Shown here one piece after another: positions 1 to 32,086 of a stretch of 64,000 nt of DNA. The stretch covers positions 1 through 64,000 of the forward strand of contig VWZL01000720.1 in assembly GCA_013396915.1 (NCBI GenBank). Direction: 5' to 3'. The translations under genes were made by a program, and so were the position numbers. How positions within the stretch are numbered: position 1 is the first letter of the stretch; every line of letters begins with the position of its first letter. The stretch comes from Stercorarius parasiticus. Its lineage: Eukaryota > Chordata > Aves > Charadriiformes > Stercorariidae. The notes beneath the pieces were generated by a model that worked only from the letters and a program-made list of their open reading frames with translations, did not search any database and was not told the DNA's origin.

Positions 1-865
1 CAAACTGGGAGGTGCTGTTGATTTGCTTCAGGGACAAGATGCCTTGCACAGAGATAGAGGTAGACTGGAGCATTGGACAGTGATTAATGGGATGAAATTT
101 AACAAGTCCAAATGCTGGATTCTACACCTGGGATGGAGTAATGCCGGGCACACATATAAATTGGGAGAGAAGCGGCTGGAGAGCAGCCCTGTAGAAAGGG
201 CTCTGGGGGTCCTGGTTGACAGTAGGCTCAGGATAAGCCAGCAGTGTGCCCTGGCAGCCAAGAGGGCAAACCGCATCCTGGGGTGCATCGGACACAATAT
301 AATCAGGTGGTCAAAAGAGGTGATTATCCCGCTGTATTCAGCATTGGTGCAGCCTCACCTTGAGTACTGTGAGCAGTTCTGGACCGCACAATTTAGGAAG
401 GATGTGAAGGTCCTGGAATACATCCAAAGGAGGAAAACACAGCTAGTGAAAGGGTTGGAAGCAGCATCCTGTGAGAAGCAGCTAAGGACTCTGAGTTTTT
501 CTAGTTTAGAGAAAAGGAGTCTGAGGGGCAAACTCATTGCTCTCTGCAGAGTCCTGAGGAGAGGATGTGGAGTCGGAAGTGCTGAACTCTTCTCCCTGGG
601 ATCCAGTGCCAGGACATGTGGAAATGGTTCCAAGCTGTGCCAGGGGAGGTTTAGATTGGATGTGATGAAGCATTTATTTACCCAGAGGGTGGTCAAACAC
701 TGGAACAGGCTTCCTAGGGAGGCGTTCAATGCCCAAAGCCTGTCAGTATTTTGAAGTATTTGGACAATGTACTCAATAATATGCTTAACTTTTGGTCACC
801 CCTGAAGCAGTTGGACTAGAGGACCGTTGTAGGTTCCTTCCAACTGAAATCATGTTCTGCTGTGC
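1..865 (+). mobile_element. CR1 LINE, 3' part (reverse transcriptase C-terminus and 3' tail)
   Basis: The fragment carries an open frame of 243 codons (23-754) typical of the C-terminal part of the CR1 reverse transcriptase. It has the GVLVDSRLRISQQCALAAK block, then a PLYSALVQPHLEYC block and an RLP segment near the end. The frame closes early at 752-754, at a point where CR1 elements usually read on, so it has probably decayed there. The 3' end has the CR1 tail signature: a 'ttggactagaggaccgttgt' stretch and 'ccttccaactgaaatca' at about 837-853. The 5' part lies outside the window. It sits in an intron of PTPRJ in the same orientation. The right edge is approximate because the terminal short repeats are degenerate. 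Confidence 0.9.
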
Positions 866-1043
866 TCTTCTGCCCGGCCCTGCTCTTTCTTGCTCACCTC
901 TCTGTATTCCCAAGGGGAGCCCTGGGAGTGCTGGCATGGTGGTGACCTGTGCTTCTGCTTTGGACCGTCAAAGGGAGATGAATCCCATTCAGAATGACTT
1001 GTCTTCTGTTCTCTCTTAGCTGCCAATTGATGCAAAAGCCTCC

Positions 1044-1076
1044 AGGAGCACCCGGTGATGTTGTTGGGGTGCTCCT
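1044..1076. repeat. Hairpin in FN3 module A
   Basis: Perfect 10-bp arms, AGGAGCACCC and GGGTGCTCCT, around a 13-base loop, 120 bp upstream of exon A. The same element is found in units C and C'. It is noncoding; a role is not evident. Confidence 0.8.
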
Positions 1077-1196
1077 GTGCTCTGAATGAGGAGTGATGTG
1101 AAGAGAGTGAAGTAGTGGTGTGCCTGTGTTTCTTCCCTCTGTGTATGTGAGCAGATGTTCTTGCAGGTTGACAGATTGTTGTCTTGCCTTTCACAG

Positions 1197-20211
<19,015 letters not shown>

Positions 20212-21029
20212 TCTGGAAGGAACGCAGTGTCTCCAGGAGGTGTTACCTGCGCATAGGAAAGGGAGATGTTCTACGCACATTTTCCGGAATCGTATGCAGT
20301 GTCTCATGTCTGGCTTCTCCAGTTCTGTCCGCCCTCAAAGATGTGATCTACAGGAGGAAAAACACAATGCTGGCAGGAGTCGCAGATTGATAGTAAAAAC
20401 AAAACAACAAACAAAAAAGCAAAACTATTTAAATTTAACAGAGGAATCTTGCTTTTTTTTTTTGGAATTTAACAGTGCTGATAGGTGAAATAGCATTTAC
20501 AGTATGAACGGTGAACTAGAATTTAAAAATTAAAATAATAACACAAGCTTTTTATTACAATTTCATATTATTTCATTTACAGATACCAGGCTTGTGGGCT
20601 GTTTTAATATATTTAATTATAAGTTTCAGGAACATATTTTATCTACTGTATCTGGTTACTTAGCTAATAGATATGTGCCTCTGTGATTTATTTTTTTTTT
20701 CTGTGTTCCTTTTTATTTAAAAAAGGAGTACAAACAGCTCCTTCAAATGGACATTTATACTTGGAAATTGTGCCTTTTCTAGTTGCTACTCTAGAAAAAA
20801 AAAAACAGCAGAGATTCTATTTTTGTACTGAAACTCTTAAGAGAACACAGATTTTTAAATAAGGCTTATGTCAAACTTAACTATAGTTGCACTGTTGGCA
20901 GGACTCTCCAGAAGTTTGGAGGTGAGCTTTGTTTTTGCGTTTCACCACAAATATCCCCTGCCTTAATGTTTCGGTGCCTCTGCTAGAGGAAAAGGAGTGT
21001 GGTCTGTCACTCCGAGCTTTAACTGTAGT

Positions 21030-21110
21030 TAAAAAAAAAAAAAAAAACAAACAAACAAAAAAAACAACAAAAAAACCAAACAAACAACAAACCAACAAAA
21101 AAACTGAGCA
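21030..21110. repeat. A/C-rich low-complexity tract in the 3'UTR
   Basis: A run of A followed by CAAA/CAAAA variants. A similar shorter tract is at 22,193-22,220. Internal priming of oligo-dT here could create false transcript ends. Confidence 0.85.
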
Positions 21111-22312
21111 AGTGAATATGTGAATGTATGTGCGGGGGTTTGTGTGGGTGTGTATGAAGGACAGAATAGCTCCTCCCTGTTCCTGGCTGATATTCCTGTT
21201 TTTATACAATTTATAATGATTTATTTAAAGGTGCAATATCTGATTTACTGAATAATGATCACTCTATTCTAATAGAGTTTTACTCAGGTTGGTGTCTTTT
21301 TATCATTGTTGTTGTTTTTCCTCAAATATATAAATCTGTGAAAATGTTGAACTAAGGTTCCAAGTGTCCAAGCACTCCCAAACAGATTGACTGGCTTTAC
21401 TGTTTCTACCAAAACAAATTGCACAAAATTCTGCTGTAAAGACCAATTTCTCGGTTGTTTTAGTCATTCATAACTGAGACACATCTTACCTGCCTGCATC
21501 TCATTGATCTAATGTAATTGTTTTATAATTATTTGCAATATACTGCTGCTGTTGTTTTAACTGGTCCTTTTAGAAACAGAATGAACAAGCAGAAAACCCC
21601 TAGTTGCTGATTTTACAAGTCAGGGATTAGATTGGATTTATTTTGCTGGTACATAACTGTTAGACTTATGAAGGCATTTCCAATGAAGGACTTTTTAAGT
21701 AGCTGGGGGGATGTTTTTTGGTCTTTGGATCATTGCACTGGTTGCATTGCAGAGGAATATGAAGTTTATGAATAATGCTATAGAATAGCTATAAAGTGGT
21801 GAAAATCTTATGAAGGTTTAATAACCAGAGTCCCTGGAATTCTGCTGCTGCTTTTTTGGTTTTTGGGGTTATTTTGTTTGTTTTGGCAGAGTTGTCAGAA
21901 AAAACTACAGATACTAGGAGTATATGTGGCATTACAGTGGAATCTGGCAACCTTGCAGAATCCACTGTCAGCTATAGGAAAATGTAGGAATTCCTGGTGC
22001 ACACTGTAACTTTACAGATATCCAGAGGAATTTTTTATAACCTGGTGTGAATTGTGGTGTACTGTGTGAGCAAAACTGGAGGACAAACCACAGTGCGCTT
22101 CAGCTTTTTTCCTTTTTTTTTTTTGTAGCAGCCACTTGTGCATTCTTGAACATATTTTTTTTCTCTTGCTCTGAAATACTGTAAAAGAAAAATTAAAAAA
22201 AAAAAAAACCAAACCAAACATGTTTAATGATCCTGCGCAGCTCCGTCTAAACTGGCAGTCCACATAGTGGATCCCTCACCCGGCATTCTTCCTAAGCTGC
22301 TGACAGATGACA

Positions 22313-22318
22313 AATAAA
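22313..22318 (+). terminator. Candidate proximal poly(A) signal (AATAAA)
   Basis: Consensus hexamer 2.1 kb after the PTPRJ stop. No transcript evidence is available. Confidence 0.35.
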
Positions 22319-23354
22319 GATAAACCACTTGGACCAAACAGAACCATTCCAAAGGAACTGGGAGGGAGAAAAGCCTGCCCCTTACAGTCACGTTATTTTT
22401 TTTCTCTCTTAGTCTTTTAGTTACTGCACATCTGTGCAGAGCACAGAGCCAGTATTCATTATTCTAGGTTTCCCAAGGACTTGCTGCCTTAGGGTGGTGA
22501 ATGCTGTCTTGCTTCAGAAGGCCCTTGTTTTGTATAGCACAGAAGAGAGGGAGATTAATGTTCTAGGCTAGATCATGTGTTTGCATTATATTGCAGCAGA
22601 ACATCAGAAAACTAGCTAGAATGGGATGTGTTTCTGCCTGACCACTGCCCAGATACTCGTATAGAAAACAAACATATCTGTTCCATTGCTTTGAATGTTG
22701 GAAGCAGGCGCCAAATTCTCACTTGTGGCATCATCTAATGAGCATCCATTCTTAATACAACTGTATGCATGTGTTTTCCCAGAACTTGACTCCTTGTGAG
22801 AAGGGACTGAAGTTTGAAGTAAACAACCTGCTGTGATCCCAGGTATGGGTGGGAGAAGTTGGTACGGTTTAAAATGTTGTAAACATGAAGCTGGCCATAG
22901 TGTCAATAAGACATGGCTCATAGGATAGCTCTGCAGGAGGAAGAGGAGGATTACAGGTAACACTCTACTACCTTGTAGATCTGTCTTGGTCAGGATGACT
23001 TGAATTCCTGCAAATAACTCTTCCCTGCCTTCTGATGTTCTCTGCTACAATTGCTGAGATCTGTCTCTTTGGTCAGTGTTTTCTCTTGTTGCTGCTTACC
23101 TAAAGCTATCCACTTCTCGGGCTGAAAGCTCCACTCTGTGGCAATTACATCTCCTGCGTTTCTGTTCTACTCTTTTTCCCATTTGGGGCCTGCTTAAGAA
23201 GGGAAAAGTTGATGTGTTTCAAATAAGTGACTGTTGAATATCTTGAAATGATGTACAAATTTTATTGTTTTCATATTTGTTGTACAGGAAATTTCAGCAC
23301 ATGTCTATAATGTTTTTAATGGTTTTATTTGTTTTTAAAGATATAAAAATAACA

Positions 23355-23360
23355 ATTAAA
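23355..23360 (+). terminator. Candidate distal poly(A) signal (ATTAAA)
   Basis: Common variant hexamer with a T/G-rich stretch 30-50 bases downstream. It is the better distal candidate; AATAAA at 23,427 is the alternative. Confidence 0.45.
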
Positions 23361-23450
23361 AAGCATCATCCTAGAGCACTTTCTGTCTTGTTTCCTTTCT
23401 TGCGGTTTTCTTTTCAGTTCCTTTTGAATAAAATTAATTTGCCAAAATAC

Positions 23451-26270
23451 CCATTTAATTTAGAAGGGCTTTAGAATTGATAAGGAAAGTGAGCTCCCAT
23501 CCTCTAGGGTGGCACTTGAGTTGGATGTATATTACAGGCTCCCTGTATGCACAGGGAGCATGCAGGGACAGAATACCTCCCTCCCTGTAAAGGGTGTTCA
23601 TCTGTCATTGAGACTTGCCTGGCAGGACCAGGGCCTGATGCTCATGTGTCCTGGCAGTTGGTGGTTTCTCTAAATGAAGAGCTTGGTACCAGTTTAAGGA
23701 ACAATACCTTCATCTGAGGTTAGTCAAAATATTTCCACTTACTGAAATAGCCCTGAGGGAGGAGCAGTGTTTCTAGGACTCATTTACTTCCAGAAAAACA
23801 AAAGGGAGGACTTTTTGATCCCTTGAAGGGAATGCTCTGTTGTCAGAGAAAGATGATAGAAGGGAGTACAGGAATATCTTTGTAATGTTGTAGCTGGATT
23901 CTTGATTACAGATTACCTGACTGTAGGTGCATATAAAATTACCTCAGTTAAGTCCATTTCTCCTAAAATTCTTAGTTTCCATTCCTGATTGCCATCTGAA
24001 TCGCTCCCAAGGAGAATCACATGCCCGGAGGGAGAACTCAGCAGCTCTCCAATTCCTCATGGGGTGCTGACATCTATTGTAGAAACTTGTGATCCTCCGT
24101 GGTGGCCCTGCTGCATTTTCTGAAACAACTGCATGGTGAGATGGGAAGAGCAAAGCGTGATTGTCTCGTCATCTTCCAGTGGGAGCACGTGCCACCTACA
24201 TGATGGTTGTCTGAGTGTTCTTGGTGAGACTTGCGCTGCAGGAGAGAAGCTGTGACAACCTTCCAGTGCTGGGCCTGCAGCAGGTGACCACTACTGCCAG
24301 AGGCAATCAGCCTCAAGGAGACTTAGGGAGCAAAATTCCTCAGTTTTTTTCCTTAAATCACATAGGTTTGTTTGAAATACTAGACCTTCAGTAAAGCCAA
24401 CTGTTCTGTCTGTCATTGGAGTGTTAGTCGGTTCAGGTGGGTAGAGCTGAACCCGCGTATCTGGAAATCCTGTTCTGTACCCGGTCTTGTCATTTACTAG
24501 TTTTACTGCCTTTGAGACTAAAAGGTGGAGGTCAGAGAGGAGAGGACGTAATATTTCTGTCCTGTCCTTTGCTTGATAAATGGGATGTAGTCAGAAATAC
24601 TGCTGTCCTCGGATGCCCTTCCTGGCTGGGTGTTACCAGGCAGTGAATGGAGTTTGCAGAGGAACAGATGCAGGAGTTCTTGTGAAGAGGGTCAGAAATG
24701 GGAGCTTGGAAGGGAAAAACACCTGAAAACTTTGCACATTCTGCTTTTCTCAAGCAAAAAGAAAAAGCCTCTTAGTGATGGGAAAGATGCTAGGTCTTAA
24801 CAGCTCCTCAGTGATCTGAGTAAAAACTAATTAAAAAATGCGGATGTGTTTACTTTTGTCCAGGGGCAGAAGGAGGGGCAAGCAAAGATCAATAGTTTAC
24901 TTGCTTCTGAGGTAAGTAGGTACAGTGTTCTTATACCCACCAGAGAAGTTTCCTTATTTCCTTTTTCCAGTTACTATGGCACTGCTTCAGGGAGTCTCTT
25001 TCAGCTCTTCACGAAGAGCTCGTGTTGTTGAAACCTCAGGCTTTAAATGGTTTCATTTTCAGCACTTTGCAGAAGTGTTTACAGAGTTGATACCAGACAG
25101 TGTCTCTCTCCAGTGCTGTGCTTCATTCCATTCTCCATCCTCTCAGGTTGGGCAAACTCTTTGCCTGTGCCAGCCTCCTGCCTGCAAGGAAGGAGGATGT
25201 AAACAATGCAGAAAACCTTACATGGAAGGACCAGGAGGAGCTGCTTCCTGCCTGCTTGCTGGCAGAAGGGAAGGAGCTGTTTATACACCTGACAAGAGGG
25301 AAAAGCTGGGAGCCCCTCTCAGGCTATTTCTTAGACCTGAAGAAAAAGATTCAGGATCCAGCTCTGTTCTTCTTTGTCCCTGTTACTTATCAGAGCCCCA
25401 TTTATTCATCCAAGTTGCTGTTCCTGGGTTTATTTCATTTTAAATTAAGACATCATCTCCTGGCAGCCAGAGCAAAGCTAGGGAATTAGCTCCTCTCGCT
25501 GAGAAAAGGTGGTCTAGTTTGATACAAAGGAAGTTAACTCATGTTTTATCTCCAACTTTCCAAGTGACCAGGGAAAAGCTAGATTCTTAGGAACCATGTT
25601 CTGGATGTAACGCTAGCATTTCGTGGACAACCCTGCTATATTAATAGTGCTTACAACAAGATTGGTAGGGACACAAGGGCTGTGTGCTCAGTGTGTGAGG
25701 GACAGGGTGCTCTCCACACACCACGCCTTGTCTCTGCCCTTGTTTCAGTGCAGGGCAGGATGGGCAAGAAGATATGTATCCTCTGTAAGAGGTTTCTGGA
25801 CTCGTTTGGTTTTTTTATCTGGCAGTTTTCTGATGTGCTTCCAGTGTTGTGAACATACTACCAAAAGGAAAACAGGCTCTATGATAAAGGCTGATCTAAT
25901 GTCAGCTCCGATTAAGGTAGGTATCTACCTAAAAGTGATTGCTGTCTCTCCACAAAGGAAGTAAATCCTGTTCATTTCTGCTTTAAGCCTCCAGATGGCA
26001 CATGATACCACTGTTCTTTCCAGGGAAAGCTTTTCCTGCCAGACTGCTCGCTTTTTCACTTCCTTCCCAGATTCTCATAACCTGCCTCCACCCATGTGCT
26101 GTTTCCCCTTCCTTCTCTCCACGCTGTAGGTGCAAAGCCTGTCCCCTCCAGCCCTGGCCGGTGTCAGTGGTTAAGCCCAGGCCACCGTGCCTGTATAGGG
26201 CTGGCTGCCTGCTCCACAGGGGCAGGGTACCTCATGCTCATCTGTGGAGTGTTGTACACCTGTCCTGCTT
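23451..26270. other. Intergenic, no gene recognised
   Basis: Unique sequence between the PTPRJ 3' end and the first LTR. The longest open frame (24,925-25,443, + strand, 172 codons) has a low-quality, Ser/Cys-rich translation without any domain. A second open frame overlaps it. I take both as chance. Confidence 0.7.
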
Positions 26271-26993
26271 TGAGGTAAAACAGAACCAATTTTCTGTTCA
26301 GTAATTTTACTTTTCAGCTAAGTCTCCCCTAATTGCACTCTGAAATTAACATTATATTTTTCAGGCAGTATCCGCTTTAACAGAGATAAGGCCTGATGTT
26401 TATAATTAACACCAATAAATGGTACGCAGATAGGCTCTTGCTTATACTTATTGCTCTAACAATCAAGGTCAGGTAACTGTTATTTGCCCCATTGGAGGGT
26501 TGGAAGCGGAAAAGCGTAGAGAGGTTGTACCTGTGGGGAGGAGGGGACAGGACAAGTAACCCAAAACTGATCAATGGGTTATTCAATCCCATCTGCATCA
26601 TGCTCAGTATAAAAGCTGAGGGATCAAAGGTTCAGCCCTCTTTCTTCAGTGGCCGATGTCTGAGGAGGACTCTGTTTCTCTGCTTTTTATCCTGATCTGT
26701 GCATTCCTGAATCCAGTTCCTGAGTTCAGCTTCCATCCCTTGCTGAGTCCAGTCTGGGACTTTCCGAGTGCCTCTGGTGATGTTATCATCATCCTGGGAA
26801 CTCGATACTGGTTTTGTATATGTTTTATATATTTCATTGTTTCCTTTTTGACGTTATTATATTTTCATTATTTTATTATTAATATTTCATTAAAATAGTT
26901 TGCTTTCTTTTAAACTCGTAAGTCTTTCTCTCATCCTTCTCTCCCTTTGTCATTCATTTCAGTGGCCGGTCCAGCCGAGCCCAAACCATGACA
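26271..26993 (+). mobile_element. Solo LTR-like endogenous retroviral element, copy 1
   Basis: 723 bp beginning TGAGGTAAAA and ending ACCATGACA, so with TG...CA termini. It has a TATA box TATAAAAG at 26,608-26,615 and an ATTAAA signal at 26,889-26,894, with a pyrimidine-rich U5-like end. Homology to the element at 54,960-55,693 runs end to end in the opposite orientation and sets the borders. No internal retroviral genes adjoin it. I could not find a target-site duplication, so the borders may be off by a few bases. Family assignment (ERVL or ERVK-like) is open. Confidence 0.78.
26608..26615 (+). promoter_or_regulatory. TATA box of LTR copy 1
   Basis: TATAAAAG in the middle of the LTR, conserved in copy 2 (55,342-55,349 on the - strand). 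Confidence 0.6.
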
Positions 26994-29900
26994 GCACCTG
27001 ATCAGATGACTTTTTTCAGAAACTCTTAAATTCAGCTATAGCCTGACAATGCCAAATGATCCTTTGCTTCCTTGGGAAGTGCTCTTACGCTTGAGTCCTG
27101 CTGATTTTCTGATGTCGCGTGCAGTCCAAGGTGTAAAGGCTCTGGCTCGGACCAGCCTGGAGCTGGTTATTCAGCCTTGTTGGCTGTGTGCTCTTTTCCC
27201 AGCTTATCAGTCTGCTCCGCAGCTGTTCCCAGCAATAACGGATTTATAGGATTGCTGAACACAACGTAGATACATCAATAAAGACAGCAAATAACGATGT
27301 CCTTGCTCATACTGCTCAATATGAATAACAGTTAAAAGGCTATTTCAGTTAATGGATCTGTTTGTGTGTGTGTATAACACTAACCATGATTCTTCCATGC
27401 CTTTTTTTTAAATAGGTCCTTAGGGAGGTTTTAAATGCACCTTTTAAAGCATCTGGCAACATCTGCTGAGTTACTTTGGCTTCTCCATCTCCAGCCTGAA
27501 ATACTGCAAGATTTCAATGCAAAGCTCTAGTAATAGATAACATGTTTTTTACAAGCACAGCTATAACAGAGATGGGGGTGTGAGGGCGCTTCAGCTAACG
27601 CTCTAAATCTGCTGGAAGATGTATCCACAACTACCCAGATGCTTACAAACCCTTCTGCCTTTGAATGAGGAATAAATCAAAACTAGAAATAACACTTCAC
27701 ATCCAAACTTCCCATGCTCGTGTATCAGCACCGGTCCTGTGGAAGATCTGCTCTGAGCAGGGTCTGGCCGAGCTGAGCGGCTGCTGCCCCCGGCCTGAGT
27801 GATGCTTCCAGTGCTGATGGTGACAGGCCAGGTTGGCACATGCTGGAGGAAAGCCAGGCTCTGGAGGCTATTTGTAGGCCAGTTACCAAAATATGAGAAA
27901 AATTTCTGAACAATAAGGATCAATCAAACCTTTAAAATCATTGTAATTTAATAATAAGCCATGTCTAAAGCTATTAGATTGTTTTTCCTCTCCTAAATGT
28001 GACTGAGATGCCAGCAAAATAGATTTCATAGCGTTAGCTGCAGCGAGACCATCAATATTTTCATTTGTCAAGCTCACTGCTAGCATGTTAGTACCAGTCA
28101 TGTTATTTCTGTTAGCACGCTCGATGTTGACAGATGGTATTTCGAAAATGAGCTTTTTAGGGTTTTAGAAAGCATCGCCTTTAAAAAATGCCACCAAAGA
28201 TGTGAACAGTTCCACTCAACCTGAAAAAAAAATCTTTCTTAGGAATTTAATGTCATTTTGTTTTTTCCCCATTTGGACATTTTTTTAAAGCAATTTAAAC
28301 TAAAGATGAACAACATTGACTGTTTTGATCAGGATTTAAGAGTATATTCCATTTTTGTTTCTCTAAAATGCGTTTTGTAGTCAAGGGGACTGAAATACTG
28401 AGAAATCCAAAGAAAGCACTAATTTCAGTCATATGTGGAATGTGACCTTATCCCTGCTCCCCGACCCTTGTAAGCATAGCCAGAGCAAACAGCTTGTGCA
28501 GGGCCTTGGCAAAGTGAGCCTAAATTTATTTTTTCTTTGAGCAAAATTAAGCACCTAGTTAGAAAATGGTGGGACAGAGAATAGGGAATCTGAATATATA
28601 TGGATGTCAATCAGTAATATCCCTTTAAACTCTCTGCAGATGGTAACCTGAGCTATCTAGAACTGACGACAAATTACCATAATACTGATAGCTCTCCTAT
28701 ATGTAGATTTTGGTATTGAAATAGGTCAGTACGCATAAGACGTATTTTTTCCACAGTATTCTCTTATCTGGCTTACAGATTTGAATTAGGGCCTTATTCT
28801 AAGCAGCTGTGGAAAGTATCTGCTTTTTCCCCGAGGTGTTGCACTGAGCCATCCATTGTGTGTATTTAGGTACTCAACTTTCCATATCACAGACAGATAG
28901 CTTCTTTTTTTTTTTAAAAACTTTTTGCCTCTAGCCAAGTTATTCCAATGTGATGTGTGTGGCTGGGTGGGCTGAAATTTTACAAGTCATACTGAGGAAG
29001 GCAAAATGTTATTACCAAACCAGAGCCTTAAGGTGCTCTCAAAGTCACCAGCTTTAAATGATATTAGAAGTACAGGGAAGTATTATTCTATAGTATATGG
29101 CCAGCTGGTTAGAGATGAAACATGATTGTAGTTCTAATTTATTACATAAAGTGATCAATATGTTGCAAGTGCTTTTACTAGGTAGTGCCAGAATCTATGT
29201 GAAAGCACAACAACCAGCACCACAGTCTGCAGAGGCTGCTCTCTCTGCACTCAGAGAAAACACAACACTGCAATTTTTCCTGGGATTGGTCTTTCACTCA
29301 GCAAATATTTCAGCTTTCAAGAACTTTGCTATTTAGTTCATTTTGGAAAAGGCAGGATGGCTCTGGGGAAGTTAAGCTGTCTGCTTGCTGCGCTGGGGAC
29401 AGAGCTGCTGAGGAGGGAAGGACCATCTCCTGATGAGGGTTTGCAATCAATGATGTGACCGGAGGCAGGAGATAAATATAACCTGGAGCTGAGTGAGGCA
29501 CGAGACAGCAGTGTGATGACCATGGTCATCCTAATAAGCAGTACTTACAATTGTCTACCATTTTCTGGACTTCTTAGATACAAAATTTTTAGAAGACGTT
29601 TGAAGGCAGTTTTGCAAAATGTTCACAAGTAGTTCCTTTCAGCAAAAGCGTGGAGTGGGAATAAAATCAGAGGGGTTTGTGGGAGATTCAAAGCCTGGAC
29701 AATGAATGGTGGTATCATTGACTAAGACACACAATCACCTATGAAATACTACAAAAAGGACTCGCAAAAATGAATTGTCATCTTTGCTAGCAGCTGCTTT
29801 CTGAGGCTGAATTGCTTTCCCATGACCTGGGGGAAACAGAACGTGTTCTTTGCTGAGGGGCTGGGGTGGGGAAAACCTGCGTATTTCGCTGCAGGTGTAC

Positions 29901-32086
29901 ACTGCAAATGTTTGCAGAAGTGAGGCTGTGGTGCTTCTTCTTGTTTCACGCAACAGAGAAGAGAAGAGAAAAAATAAAGTATTTCCACATAGTTAAATAA
30001 TTCCATTGCAACTAATATAACATCTTAATAACCTGGGACTGTACCAGAAACCAGCAGGCAAACAGCAGGGTGAGATTAGTGTGGAGTCTCTCATCAGCCT
30101 CCACAGGGAAGGCATCATGCTCCAAGCTGACGGTGGCCTTTTAACTTTTCTGGCATGTAAGGAAAATTCTTACATACTAATAATCAAATTATGATTTCCT
30201 ATGATTGAAAGGCAGGAGCTGCTAAGCATAACAAAGTGAGCTTTCCCGGCTCACCAGGACATCTGCCAGTGCTGTGATCAAATCATGGCTTTCCTTGGCC
30301 CACAGTCAGGAGCAAACTGCACATCCTTGATCAAAAGCGCAGTCTGCTTGGGTGGAGACGGTTTAATTATTGGTGACAAATCTTTGAAGTGACAGTCTCA
30401 GGATGGCTCAGTATTCGCATATGGGGGAATCAATTGACTAATTACAGCAATAAATAACTTCAGCGATGAAAGTGAAACATAAGGTGAGGGTCGGACCTGC
30501 GCAAAGTCACAGGCAGCAAGCGTGAGGGTGGCCAGGCTGGGGGGACTTGCCGGTGCTAAAGACTGTGGGTGGGGGAAGAGACATTTGGGGTAAATCAGTC
30601 ATCTGAGGATGTGCCTGGCTTTTTGATCTGCTTCTTGCTGTGCAGAAGCAGCTGAGGAGCCAGCCCAAGAAGTCGCAGTGGACAGAGCAGCATTTCACTG
30701 TGGTGCCTTGCCAGCCTTGCAAAGGAGCTGGCAGGGCTCTGTCTCCCTGGCATGGGCTCGTCCCTAGGATCAGCCCAGGGCCCTCTGCACCAAGCAGAGC
30801 CGCAGCACAGGAAACCAGGAGATACAATAGGGCTGCAATGGATGAGAAAACCCAAAATAACTCATACGACTAACTGAAACACCAACTACTCTTAAGTAAC
30901 ATCGCAGCAAAGGCAGAAAGCAAACAGAAAACATGGTGGTGATTAGGGTCTTGCTACACCTGGGCAAATCCCTCTGCCTTGGAAACTGACCGTTTTAGTT
31001 GCAAGGAGGGGTTTGTGAGCGGCCTGAGTACGCCTGCTGTCTCCAGCTGTAAACCAACACCAGTCAGGCATCCTGAATGCGGCCGCAGGCCTGCTGCCTG
31101 CTAACGGGTGTGGGGAGGACTCGTTTCAAAGGGCGGAAATCTCGGCACCCACATGGACCCCCTTTGGCAGCAGATGAAAGCTGTGCGGTTTCAGAACAAA
31201 GAGCTCAATTTTTGCATGTAGGAAATTAAGAGATCAGCTGTGTAATGTTATACAAGCTGGAGGGGAAGCCTTAAAAGTTAAAAAAAGCACATTATACTTG
31301 ATGCATTCACCGGTGATGCTGACTGAGGCATTCTGGGCTAACCGAAGTTGCAATACAGAGCAGGTGAGGGAGCTGGGCCAGCAGAACAGTGTGACAACGG
31401 ATTTATACCTCTTCTACAGCACATCACTGTTACTAAAAAGAGGAGAAAGCATGGGTTTTTTTTAACAGAAATGTATTTGTGGCTGTTTGGAAATGGGGGG
31501 CTGGAATAAGGTGCAAGCAATGGTATCTGGTACATAAATTACAGCCAGCAGTAATAATTTCTTACTTTTCCTCACTTTGGCTGTGCCCATGGACTTGCAC
31601 ACTGGGGAGCTGACTCGGAAGGACCAGACAGGCATCAAAGGTTTTCTTCTACGGAAGGCTTCATGGCTTCCCTGCATGATCCTGTAAAGCACATGCGTGA
31701 GTTAAAGCAAGACTCCTGTGGCACTGGCAGTTAAGGACAGCTTTTAAGATACTGGCTCACAAAAAAGGCTACTGTGCTGTATGTAGTACATTATTCCAGG
31801 GGCTTATACATAAGACTACCCTGAAAACAGTGGACTAAACACAGAGGTGGTACTACTGTGGGAGCAAAGAATGTACCTGCCACCCTGGGGGTACGTACCT
31901 TGAGGCACAGAGACAGGGAGAAACCCAAGTGCACTGGAGAGAGCAAAACACGCAGGGAAATTGTCCATGTTGCCCACAGAAACATGTACAGCAAATCTAA
32001 AGAAGAAAAACCAGTGGAGAGACAATCGTAAAGCTAACACGAGAGAAAGAACAAGTGCAAGGATTGTAGTTCGATAAATAATAATA
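26994..32086. other. Intergenic, no gene recognised
   Basis: No open frame with protein-like content. A block at about 30,355-30,480 is AT-rich with several homeodomain-type cores (taattatt, ctaattac) and could be a conserved non-coding element; this is a guess from composition. Nothing else seen. Confidence 0.65.

Larger units (their letters stand above)
20212..23450 (+). other. PTPRJ: PTPRJ 3'UTR (probable extent)
   Basis: AT-rich sequence without open frames, continuing from the stop codon. Candidate poly(A) signals are AATAAA at 22,313-22,318, ATTAAA at 23,355-23,360 and AATAAA at 23,427-23,432. The region near 23,220-23,450 has AT-rich sequence with a GT-rich stretch behind the second signal, which fits a true transcript end. 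An A-rich tract is at 21,030-21,110. The 3' limit is inferred, not shown. Confidence 0.5.

Noticed and set aside
1044..1076. Hairpin as a terminator or small RNA gene
   Set aside because: It is intronic in a vertebrate gene, has only 10-bp arms, and is repeated only because the module is repeated.
24925..25443. 172-codon open frame on the + strand
   Set aside because: No recognisable domain, another long frame overlaps it, and there is no splice or promoter context. Chance is the simpler reading.
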